DNA from: Linanthus parryae
Lineage: Eukaryota > Streptophyta > Magnoliopsida > Ericales > Polemoniaceae
Direction: 5' to 3'
NCBI GenBank assembly: GCA_023055425.1
Contig: JALGPY010000006.1
Span: forward strand, 88,075,935-88,139,934
DNA: 64,000 nt
Shown here: positions 25,331-35,498 of the stretch, one piece after another
How positions within the stretch are numbered: the stretch's first letter is position 1
Layout: every line of letters starts with the position of its first letter
Position numbers and translations under genes: made by a program
The notes under the pieces: model-generated
Told to the model about the DNA's origin: nothing
The model's input: only the letters and a program-made list of their open reading frames with translations
Databases searched by the model: none

Positions 25331-25359
25331 TTTGTGCTTGGTTTGTTGGCATAGACCTA

Positions 25360-25509
25360 CGAAATCCATTATACAATCATGGGCAACTGTATGTTGCCAT
25401 ATCTCGATGCACTTCAGCCGACCGAATCAGTCTTTTACTGCCTCCTGATGCAATGAATAGTACAACTAACATTGTCTATCCCGAGGTGCTACTGGAGCGT
25501 TCCAGTTAG
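25360..25509 (+). pseudogene. PIF1-like helicase C-terminal remnant of the Helitron
   Basis: The frame reads [20 protein letters not shown] followed by ...[10 protein letters not shown] and a stop. [10 protein letters not shown] is motif VI of PIF1/RecD-type helicases as found at the end of Helitron RepHel proteins. The upstream helicase and Rep domains are not recognisable, so this is a decayed relic. Confidence 0.75.
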
Positions 25510-26292
25510 GTAACTTAGAAGGAATTTCATAAATTCACGAAGTTACTTCTTTAGTAATTATTTATCTATCGAAATAAATAACTCTTAATATTATTTCTTC
25601 ACGTTTAGGATGACCATGCGGCCAAATATAAGATACTAAATGCCACTTCACTTGGGCAATGGGGTTGTCAAAATAAAGTAAGCTACATGGTAACTTTGAA
25701 TTTTTAACTCGCTTTGATTAGTTCACTCATATTTTCTGTTAATCAGGTTATCTTACATTCTGGTGCTTGGTCATTCTACATATGCCTTCCTACACACACT
25801 GTTTACTTCGATGAAGAGTAGACATGGGTCTTGAGATGACTATTGGCGTTCCTTGGCTACAACTTTTTGCAGGGGTGCCAGCACTTTCAGTTTTATTTTG
25901 TACTGTCTATGCATAAGTCACTTTTTGTTATAATCTGGTTGTTTTGGAAAGTTCCATTATGTTTTAAAGTTAATTGTATTTTGTTGTAAAGTTTATTACA
26001 ACACGATAGAACTTGATGCAAAGTCTCTTATAAAGTTGGACATTGAGTTCAGTGGACGACCATGTATGTCTATTGTGCTTGGGATGAATAGTTGAAGCTT
26101 ACATTTCATGGGAAAAATTGCTTTGGGATAGATGGTTTATGATTTATATGTCAAGCGGGTTGTCCCTTTACGTGATATACAGATGAAACTCTGTCAAATT
26201 TGTTTTCAGTTTATTGATTAAACACAATTATAAATACACGCAAACGTAGATATTAACTGTGGTCGTGCCCTCGGGCACGGGTAATGCCCTAG

Positions 26293-26340
26293 TACTAAAT
26301 AATATTGCCTCTAGGGCATCTATTCCTAACAGTCTCCCAC
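26293..26340 (-). repeat. Copia 3' LTR proximal end and polypurine tract
   Basis: On the minus strand the polypurine tract GTGGGAGAC (26332-26340) is followed directly by TGTTAGGAATAGATGCCC, the LTR start (26331). This junction fixes the orientation and the internal/LTR boundary of the copia element. Confidence 0.8.
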
Positions 26341-26341
26341 T

Positions 26342-27635
26342 TGCACTAGGGTCAATCTGGTGCATCTCGTATGCCAATAGATCTAGTGTGTCCTTCATGC
26401 TTGTGCTGAACAAGCGCCTTTGTGAGTGGATCTGACAGATTCTCATTTGTAGGAATCTTGCATATCTTCACATTTCCTCGATCGACGATCTCTCGAATAA
26501 GATGGAACTTTCTGAGTACGTGTTTGGATTTCCGGTGTGACCTGGGTTTCTTGGATTGTGCGATCGCCCCAGTGTTGTCACAATACAACTCTACTGGATT
26601 CACAATACTAGGAATCACACCAATCTCATTAATGAACTTCCTAATCCAATCAGTCTCCTTTGTTGTGCCATTTGCAGAAATGTACTCAGCATGAGTTGTA
26701 GAATCGGAAAACGTCTCTTACTTGGAACTCTTCCAGCTCACAGCTCATCCATTCAGACAATACACGACTCCCGACTGCGAAATTAAATCATTTATGTCGG
26801 TTTGGAAGCTTGCGTCAGTGTAACTCCTTACACGTAGCTCTTCCTCCCATCCATATATCAAGAACGCACCCTTAGTTCTTATAAAGTACTTAAGGATGTT
26901 CTAGACAACAATCATGTGACTCTTACCCGAATTGGACCGGTAGCTGCTTGCCATTCTCAACGCGTATGACACATCTGGTCTGGTACATAACATGGTGTAC
27001 ATGATGGATTCTATGGCCGAGGCATAGGAAACCCTACTCATGCGGTGCTTCTCAATCTCATTGGAGGGACAATCAGCCTCCGAAAGGGTGATTTCATGCG
27101 ACATGGGGCAAGAATCCCTTCTTGGAATCTTGCATGTTGAACCGTTTCAACACCTTGTCTATATTTGTACTTTGACTTAGGCTGAGCATCTTCCTCTATC
27201 TATCCCTATAGATCTTGATACCAAGTATATAAGCTGCATCCCCTAAGTCCTTCATTGAGAAACACTTCCCTAGCCAATTTTAACATATTGCAAGTTAGGA
27301 ATGTCGTTTCCAATGAGTAGTATGTCATCCGCATACAAGACCATAAATACAACAGAGCTCCCACTAACATTCTTGTAGACACAAGGTTCATATTCATTCT
27401 TAATGAAGGCAAACTCTTTGACCGCGTCATCAAAATGTATATTCCAACTCCTAGAAGCTTGCTTCAACCCATAAAGGGATCGCTGCAACTTACACACTTT
27501 ATGGGCATGCTCTGGATCCCCAAAACCCTCTCGCTGTTTCATGTACACATCTTCAAGGAGGTTTCCAAACAGAAATGCTGTTTTGACATCCATCTGCCAA
27601 ATCTCATAATCGTGATGAGCTGCAATCGCAAGTAG
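26342..27635 (-). pseudogene. Copia reverse transcriptase and RNase H, broken
   Basis: The reverse-transcriptase piece (27593-27270) has MDVKTAFLFGNL and the catalytic box VLYADDILLIGND. The later parts are in other frames (for example 27104-26901 with SYASAIESIMYTMLCTRPDV). RNase H (26618-26352) has LYCDNTGAIAQSKKP and HVLRKFHLIREIV. Frameshifts separate the pieces, so no functional polyprotein is possible. Confidence 0.85.
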
Positions 27636-27637
27636 AC

Positions 27638-28592
27638 CTAGCGCACCCTACTAGACCTACGAAGTTCTTGTGTTACTATAACAGGTTGCTCCACAACAGT
27701 TTGTGGTTCATGTTCATCTTCCATTGTTGGATCAGTGGTGTTTTGTTCTTGAACTTCTTCAACTTCGACATTCCTCCCACTTGCTTCGTTAGACACAAAT
27801 TTTATGTCTAGAAACACGCCGGTCCGGGCAACAAACACTTTGTTCTCGAGTGGATTGTAGAAATAATATCCCTTCGTTTCCTTAGGATATCCCACAAACT
27901 TACACTTATCCGACTTTGGTTCGAGCTTGTCTGTCTGCAAACGCTTTACACATACGTCGCAACCCCATATCCTCTTGAAAGACAATGTGGGACTCCTCCC
28001 ACTCGACATCTCACATGGAGTCTTCATGACTGATTTAGATGGAACACGGTTAAGGGTGAAATCTGCACATAATAGACTGTGTCCCAAAAAAGATAACGGA
28101 AGATCAGTTTGACACATCATAGATCGAACTATGTCCAACAGTGTTCGATTTTTCCTCTCGAACATGCCATTACACTGTGGCGTTCTGGGTGGAGTGAGTC
28201 GAGACAAGATCCCACACTCTCTAAGATAGTCATCAAACTCTTGGCTTAAGTATTCTCCTCCACAATCCGATCGTAGAGCCTTAATACTTTTGCCAAGTTG
28301 CTTCTCTACTTCATTCTTGAATTGTTTGAATTTATCAAATGATTCAAATTTGGCCTTCATAAGGTATACTTATCCATATCTACTGAAATCATCAGTAAAT
28401 GTAATGAAATAAAGATAACTACCTATGGCAGGCGTGGCAAATGTCCCACATACATCAGTATGCACGAGAGCCAATTGCTCACTAGTCCCCTCTACTTTCT
28501 TCTTGAAAGGGGATTTTGTCATCTTTCCCAGCCAAGGGGATACGTGACTCGGCACACTCGACGAGGATGTCGAGCATATAAGATGGGGGGAT
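27638..28592 (-). pseudogene. Copia integrase, frameshifted
   Basis: The first acidic residue lies in LVHTDVCGTF, then FITFTDDFSRYG (28612-28370 frame). The frame shifts near 28365 and continues with ALRSDCGGEYLSQEF and the glutamate-bearing FERKNRTLLDIV (28360-27638). The C-terminal part has the copia GKR-like region and then a charged linker. The DDE residues are readable but the frame is broken. Confidence 0.85.
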
Positions 28593-28809
28593 TGTAATAT
28601 CTCGTCCCACATCGAGATACAAGTGCTTTGATATTTTGGATTAGATGTATATATGTGATATTATGTCCCACATCGGAGATTTGTGAGTTTGACATATGGT
28701 ATATGATAAACCTTGTGGATTACTACTAGCCCTTTCAAGGCTTAAGCATTTTTATCCGGTGGTACGGGTAAAGAAGTTGTTGGGACAGTAATCCACTCGG
28801 GTTGTTACA
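28593..28809. mobile_element. 217-bp TG...CA element interrupting copia pol (TRIM or solo-LTR-like)
   Basis: Copia coding similarity stops at GFLDSF on one side and resumes just before LGKMTKSPF on the other. The intervening block starts TGTAATATCTCGTCCC and ends GGGTTGTTACA. It contains CCCACATCG twice and an inverted GTGGATTACT/AGTAATCCAC pair. Such ends suggest a small LTR. No 5-bp target duplication is evident, so this is tentative. Confidence 0.45.
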
Positions 28810-30172
28810 AAATGAGTCTAGGAATCCATACTTATGGAGTCTAGAAATGTGTTTCTCGTTTATATGACCTAAACGACAGTGCCATAGATAAGTAGGATTT
28901 AAATAATTAGTTTTAATTCTCTTGTTATTTATGTTATAAACGGAATTACTTAGATCAAGGATATACAATCCATTAGATAAAATTGTATTACGGTAATGCA
29001 TACCATCAAAATGAACGGAACAACATTTGTTCTTTATTGTGATAGAAAAACCTTTCTCGTCCAAACAAGAAATAGAAATAATGTTTCTGCTCATAGCAGA
29101 CACTTAATAACAATTTTCTAATTCTAAAATAAGTCCAGAAGGTAAAGATAACTCATAAATGCCTACGGCTAGTACATCAACTCTTGCTCCATTCCCCACG
29201 CGCAAGTCTATCTCCCCTTTAGCCAGTCGTCTGCTTCTCTTTAGATCCTGCACATTTCGAAAAATGTGAGATCCACATTCGTGAAGAGATAGACAAATTG
29301 ACATCAATAACAAAAATACCTGGTGGTGGTGGAATCACTATTCCAAGCCTTTTATCCTCCATATACTTTGGGCAGTTCCTCTTCCAGTGTCCAGGCTGAC
29401 TGCAGTAGTGACACTCACCCTTAGTCATGACTTTGGTCACGCCACCAACGAGTTTAAGGGCAACTTCCTTGGGTTTTGCAACTGCCTTGCCTTTCCCTTT
29501 GGGGGTAGAAGCAACTCACTTGCTCTTTCCTTTGTTCACCATCATTATGGTCTTATCCTTTCCCTTGTTGATGCTTTGTTCAGCTGTCCTCAACTCATTG
29601 TGCAAATCTGACAGAGGCTTGTTGATCTCGTTCATGTTATAGTTCATGATGAACTGTCCATAACTATCCGACAACGATTGCATGATGCGATCAGTGACCA
29701 ACTCTTGACCCACCGGAAACCCCAGACGTGTGAGATTCTCCAAGTACCCGATAATACGCAGTACATGAGGTCCCATTTGGTTTCCCTCTGACCGATGCCA
29801 TTTGAACAATGCCTTAGATACTTCATACTTCTCATGCCTTGCCTGCTCTTGGAAGAACTGTCTCAAATGTATAATCATATCATACGCCTCCATGTTCTCA
29901 TGTTGCTTCTGAAGCTCAGTGCTCATGGTACCAAGCATAAGGCAAGTCACATCATTAGAGTCGTCAACAATCTTTTGATGTGCCTTCACGACTGCAGCAC
30001 TATTATTTTCTGGCCCCTCAGGAACTGGCTCATCTAGAATGGACATTTTCTTTTCTTACTTGAGAACAATTCTCAAGTTTCTGTACCAGTCTAGAAAGTT
30101 AATTTTAGAAAGTATGTCCTTCTCAAGGACTGATCGTAAGAATTGCGATGAATTCGATGGATTGTTTGCCAT
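28810..30172 (-). pseudogene. Copia gag, zinc knuckle, protease and pre-integrase region
   Basis: Gag probably starts at 30172 (MANNPSN...). It meets a stop or shift near 30050, and continues in the frame 30046-29516 with UBN2-type motifs (HLRQFFQEQARHEKY). The CCHC knuckle CHYCSQPGHWKRNC lies about 29410-29370. The protease region shows CGSHIF and RVGNGARVDVLAVG, but the usual catalytic Asp-Thr/Ser-Gly is replaced (LHECGSHI). The pre-integrase motif LWHCRLGHINEKHISRLHKY is at about 28900. Confidence 0.85.
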
Positions 30173-30836
30173 TGAAATCCCACAAAATGAGAAATATACA
30201 AGTTTTAGTATTTTTTGAACAAATGACTACATTTAATAATTACTATATTAATAAACATAGCTCCCTCTATTTTTCTCGGATTAATAACCCTCTATATTAA
30301 TGCAGAAAATATCATTATATTTTATAGTGGGCCAAGATCCATATCTCACATCTTCTTGAGCTTGCTTTGCCAAGTCACCCAAAAAATTAGTTATTTAGGT
30401 AGAAACAACTTCCAATTGCATCCAATGCAACTCTTAGTTCAATTGGGCAAATAACTCCTTATTTATCTATCCCATAGATAATTCCAATTGATTGCCTCCA
30501 GGCTTTCAATCCTATTAAAGTAGCCTAGTTGCGTCCAACCTCTTACTTCAACAATCGCACATTACTAGCTTGTGCCGTCGCGTCACATCTATCTCTCACA
30601 ATCTTCCCTCTCTAGCAAAACTGTAACCCACACAGACATCTATAAGAGTAAAAAAGTAAAACCCAATCGAAAACCCTAATATAGCCAACCGATCAGTTTA
30701 GAAACCACCAAAAGAACAAGCAGAAAAGAAAAAGTTTGCTCCGACAACAATCTACTCGTAGCATTTAATCACTCCAGAAGAAAAAATCTAAAAAGAATGT
30801 CTTTTAGAATGCTATTCAAATTTGAAGGATTACCTT
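30173..30836. other. Leader or flank between copia gag and the solo LTR
   Basis: No LTR repeat of the 21420-26331 type and no primer-binding site was found here. The sequence is AT-rich and non-coding and may be copia leader or host DNA joined by a deletion. Confidence 0.5.
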
Positions 30837-33800
30837 TGTAACACCCCCATCCTAGAGTGCTGAAGAGTTTCACTTGGATTCCCCAGACTCTCCGGAGATG
30901 CCCTCCGCAAAGCACGGAAGAGCTCAGCTAGGAGTCTAAACCTAACGGTTCTGCAACGAGACAGAATTAAAGAAACTGAAATTAAATAACTTATAATTGA
31001 AGCTCCTATACTCCGACGTGTTAGCGTCTAAGCGTTTCGTCTACTTACCGGTCTCCCGCGCACCCACCTGCCAAGTACATAGGCAGGGACGTCACAACAT
31101 CACATTACAACAAGCATAAAATACTTCATAATAAAAGAAGATACTTATGTAAGATTTTGAAAACGTTACGCTTGTACTCTTAAACATATGACCCAAAATG
31201 CTGTTTCAAATCACGTAGTATAGAGAATGTTATGCTAGTAATAAGAGTTATTCCCTAACGCACAGTTACACCAATTCCATATTCTATTCGCCATTCCTTT
31301 AACACCCATCATTCCACCAAGACATACTAGACCTTAAGTGTGCACACCCCCTCTGGATCGCAACCCAGAGGGCGGAACCTAGTTGTCTAGCCGGGAGCTA
31401 GCAATGTACCGGCTAAGCCCGTAGACCGGGACCCATATGTCTGATACCAGCAGAGCAGACGGCCGGAGCCTGTAATGACCATACAAAGGTCTTGAGTACC
31501 CAATATTTAATTCTCAATTGACTATTTAAACACAGACATGCATAACATCCAAACTCAATCGCATATTCAAAGAAAAGCATGGATAAAGCACATACTCACT
31601 TTTTTAAGTGCGTACAGACATCATGATTCTCCTCTTTAGTTACTCTGTGATTTATGTTCCTTCGGCTCATAGACACATATATGGTTCCGCCCTTACATTC
31701 CTTAACAGCTAATAAGCATTAATATGCTTACCTGGCAGCTTGCTTAATACTCTTGATAAGCGCTGCTGATTCTCTATCCCGGCAGCCTCTACATGTACCA
31801 ATATACATATACTTATTAGTACATGTCCTCATTAGATAGGTAAAATGCATATGCAGGTGTCTCGCTAGCCGTCTAGCCCAGAATGACTATTTTATCTTTG
31901 AAGTCTCAGTCTTATCTGGGTAGTCCTTGACTGTTTATGAACCCCTTAGTTATGCCTAACTGTACAATCTTAATAGTTACTAAGTCTCCACGTTGTTTGC
32001 TTAAGATTGTAATTGAGTTCCAATTATTTTCACTCAAGTCCTTGAAGTTTGAGTGAATTGCACTTTAGTCCCGATGGAGCTTGATTTTCTGAAATAAGTC
32101 AAATTATGGTCAACATTATGAGATCTCCCTGTCTGACGTTCTTAAGTAGTCATACTTTTAATAACTACGACTTTTAAATATTTTCACTTAAGGTTCTTGA
32201 AGTTTAGAAAAATTCTTGAAAGACCCACTTGAAAGTTGACTTGGTCAATACTAACCCATAATAGCTCATAATACTCCAATATTCCATATAATATATGTAT
32301 ATAACCCCAAGATATATATTTGATCTCCAACACAACTTCTATATGAGATTACAAGTTTGTCTCTCTAATACCGTTAAGTCCAATTTGGGTTTCAACGAGG
32401 TTTACAAATTGTCAAACTTGAAATTTAGGTTTAGAAGAACGATACGAACAAATTTTTGTGAGGAGTGCTAAAGCTAGAAATGTCATTTAGGAAGTCAAAT
32501 TTGGAAGTCAACATTTTAGGGAAAACAACTCTACTAGCCAACTTTACGGCTGATTTATAATCAAGTGAGAGGGATATTGGAAAATATGAATGCACGGTCT
32601 TAAAGATGGTGATTCAAGGATTCCAGAGAATATTTGATAACCCAAGAGCTCGAAGTATTTCATAAGATATGGTCGGTCAAAGTTGGGCAAAATCAAGTGT
32701 ATTCCAACACTTAGCCAAATTCACAAGTGTTGACAATTATATATATGGTTGAGAAGCAACTTTGAAATGGATTTAAGAAACACACAAGGCACTACAGGAG
32801 GAGATCTTTATATTTATCTGTAGCCCTTACATTCAGCTACAATTAGCAGGAAAAAAAATTCCAAAACATCAAGAGAGGGGAGAGATACCTAGGTCCAAAT
32901 TTGAGTGAAACTCACGAATACTGAACATGCATTTCGAATCAACACAGCAGCAACTTCAAGCCATGAATTGAGTAATTTTCAGATTGTTTTAGACCAATTA
33001 ACCGACATATATTTGTAGAATTATGAATAAGGAAGAACATGGTTCAAACTGCAGGTCATTCCAACGAGTAATGAGGGAGAAACATGGCCTTCAAGTTGGT
33101 CACTTCAACACGGCCCATAGACCTAGTTGTGGTCATGCTAGTTTTCCAGAACTTTGATCTAATTTTTCAGATCACTTAGAGTGCAATCCATGAAATCAAA
33201 TGCCAACAAGAGTTGTACACTGAAGTCTAGGGATTCCAAAGAGACCAAAAACGCAGAAAACCAGTGGGTATTGAATGAGTTACAGGCTGATGAACTCAGC
33301 CCAAAATGCCACCAAAAACTTAAAGATTTATGAATCAAATCACGATGAAATCCGATTCTGGGCTAGATTCAGGGTTCTATACGAGTTCTAAGTGCTTGAA
33401 GGATTATTTTGGTGCAAAAAACGCTGAAAATAGTGAAGAAACGAGAAAGATACCGAGCTTCGGTGTTAATGGCGGTTTCCGGCGATCGCAGCCTACTCCA
33501 GCGAGCTTCCACCCCATTCCCTCTGCTACACTTCGCGTTCTAAGCTCGGGGATGATTCCTATAACAGTTAGGGACATCAATTAACCAGTTTGGGTGGAAA
33601 ACTAACATCGGACGCGGAGTTTCTTCATCAGCCGGGAACAAGAGCAGATTACGGCAACCCGTATGCAGATTCCGGCAACCTGGGCGTTTTCTTTGCGGTT
33701 TAGCTCCTCCTATAGGTACCCCTAGGCTCGTATTTCACTCAAGAACACGAAAAACATGATTAGAGCCACTGAATTTCAACGATGAACTAGAATTTGACGG

Positions 33801-34379
33801 ATTAAGAGTTAGGGTTCCCCACCTCCATGTTCGAATTCTGGCTTCACCTCTTGAGGAATTTCCAAATTAGTGAGGGCTTTTGATCCCCACAACCTCAGCT
33901 ACCTCCAGGTGTGTTTTTTTCTTCAATAGGTGGAAGAATGGCGGTGGTTCAATGGTGGTGTTGGAAGTGGTGTATGAAGGAAGAAGATGAAGCTATAAGA
34001 AGCTTCATGAAGATTCTTGCATGGCTCATCAAAGGCTGAAATGGTTGGTAGCTTCTACAAGAAGAGCTTTAACTTGACACTTGTCACATGCCAAGTATGC
34101 ATGAGTGACACATAAGTGGGGATCTCAAGTGCAATTAGAAGAAGTTTAGGACTAACTTGCAATAGCCTTATGTTCTTTGTTAAATCTTAATTTGGCCCCA
34201 GTTAAATTCCAACAACACTTCTTTCATATGTTACTGATATTCCTGTCAGATCCAAAGTCAGCATATCCTACTGAACAAGATATTGCATATTTGTCTAAGG
34301 GTTTGGATTTATTGCAGTTTGACCCCAAAACTTTAATATATCCAAATTTGAGCCCCTATAAAAATAATTGGGTGTTACA
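30837..34379. mobile_element. Solo LTR with Ty3/gypsy-style ends, 3.54 kb, TSD ACCTT
   Basis: The unit starts TGTAACACCCC and ends GGGTGTTACA. It is flanked by a perfect 5-bp duplication ACCTT (30832-30836 and 34380-34384). There is no internal coding region, primer site or second LTR. This is the outcome of unequal recombination between two LTRs. The length and the TGTAACACCC end are usual for Tekay/Del-type gypsy LTRs; that lineage is inferred from the ends only. Confidence 0.85.
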
Positions 34380-34384
34380 ACCTT

Positions 34385-34777
34385 GGCTATCCATTCCTTT
34401 CATATACAGTAATACACATGTAAGACTACAATTGTTCTACAACCAAAATAACCATTAAAAATACTGAACGATTTTAGTCAATTGCAAGCCCATTCAAACT
34501 CCTAGAACCCAAACATGATATGGAATTTTCAGGTAAAACAATCAAACCCTAACAGTTCTGTGCGCACGGTGAATTGCAGGGACATTTGACTTACGAAATT
34601 ACATAAATACCAAACCCACAAAGGAGTATATGAGAAGATGGGGGGGGGGGGGGGGTACATAAGTAATTGGCATAAGCAGAATATATAGAACAGTGCAAGC
34701 CAACCACTGATTGGTCCAAAACGGTTACACGGCCAAAAAATCTATGTGGCGCCGAAGTGGCGAGCCTTTCTTTTATA
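34385..34777. other. Intergenic remainder upstream of DSE1
   Basis: This stretch contains a 16-nt G run (34640-34655) and otherwise no gene, repeat pair or RNA signal that I can recognise. Confidence 0.5.
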
Positions 34778-34791
34778 CCACTCAGTCCCTG

Positions 34792-34832
<41 letters not shown>

Positions 34833-35063
34833 GACTTTTGCCACTATTCATTGCATCACTTTGACCGGTGATTTGAATAGGAAACCGATGCAATTTTTCG
34901 AAAATCTTTTCATGGTCTTGCAGAGTAATAAAGTTGCTCCATAATACGGTGAAAAAATTATCAAAAAATCGTATTGCTATGCTATCCAAATTATCCGGTC
35001 AAAATGACACATATACGAGTCAAAAAATCAAATTGAGAAGAAAGAGCAAGGACGGACTAGTAG
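34778..35063. mobile_element. Stowaway-type MITE, copy 2, in the DSE1 promoter
   Basis: The ends CCACTCAGTCC and GGACTAGTAG are inverted and flanked by TA (34776-34777 and 35064-35065). The interior matches copies 1 and 3 (GCTATCCAAATTATCCGGTC and a preceding CCACTATTCATTGCATCAC). A 35-nt T run (34793-34827) has expanded inside. It is 286 bp long and ends about 435 bp before the DSE1 start codon. Confidence 0.7.
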
Positions 35064-35065
35064 TA

Positions 35066-35498
35066 CTTACGGTAGTAGTAGCAGGATTCTTATTCAGCAA
35101 ATTTTCTAAAAAAACTTGGGCTCAGCAGGAACACTAAAAAATTGCTCACTACACTTGTACCCAGACGGCCAGACCCACCAAGCTCGACCTCGCCCACGCC
35201 CTCCTCCAATCCCGCCACCAAGCACACGACCTCCGCCAAACGACTGTGGACAGTGTACACGTCGTCGGTAGTCTCGACGCGCGTTCGGATTCGCCTTGGA
35301 CTACACGTCCGGAACTTCACAGAGGAAACGCTTCACTGTTCGAGTCCGAAACAAGTGACCCTCTGAGCGCTGCCTTCAACTACACGTATTTTTTCTCTCA
35401 TAGAATCCTTCGGACTAGTACAGTGGCACAGCTTAGTTGAAGTTCAAGTATTGGGTTTTAATTCCTTTTGAACACTTGATGGCAGAATTACATCCAAG
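35066..35498 (+). promoter_or_regulatory. DSE1 proximal promoter and 5' UTR
   Basis: This is a locally GC-richer block (about 35150-35330) after the MITE, as expected for a plant promoter or leader. A short upstream ORF starts at 35479 and its stop TGA (35500-35502) overlaps the main ATG (35499-35501). No clear TATA box or UTR intron was identified, so the transcription start is unknown. Confidence 0.5.

Larger units (their letters stand above)
22688..26292 (+). mobile_element. Helitron inserted in the copia LTR
   Basis: The 3' end shows a hairpin (CGTGCCC/GGGCACG, 26264-26279), a 13-nt spacer and a terminal CTAG followed by T. This is the Helitron signature of CTRR with insertion between A and T. 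The 5' end is placed at TTCCGGGGGG or TCCGGGGGG (22688-22689) because copia LTR sequence ends there. The canonical 5' TC is therefore off by one or mutated. The element is about 3.6 kb long and contains a PIF1-helicase C-terminal remnant plus internal duplications. It adds no flanking duplication, as expected. Confidence 0.75.
21420..30172 (-). mobile_element. Degenerate Ty1/copia retrotransposon (3' LTR, pol and gag; no 5' LTR)
   Basis: Reading the minus strand from 30172: gag, CCHC knuckle, protease remnant, pre-integrase, integrase, reverse transcriptase, RNase H, a polypurine tract (GTGGGAGAC, 26332-26340) and a 3' LTR starting TGTTAGGAATAG at 26331. This order is that of Ty1/copia elements. 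The LTR is split by a Helitron (22688-26292) and pol by a 217-bp insertion (28593-28809). Frames are broken by stops and shifts, so the element is dead. No 5' LTR or tRNA-Met-type primer site was found next to gag. Confidence 0.85.

Noticed and set aside
31320..31480. GC-richer block with CTGATACCA inside the solo LTR, as a copia primer-binding site
   Set aside because: It lies within the solo LTR bounded by ACCTT and is not adjacent to any LTR end.
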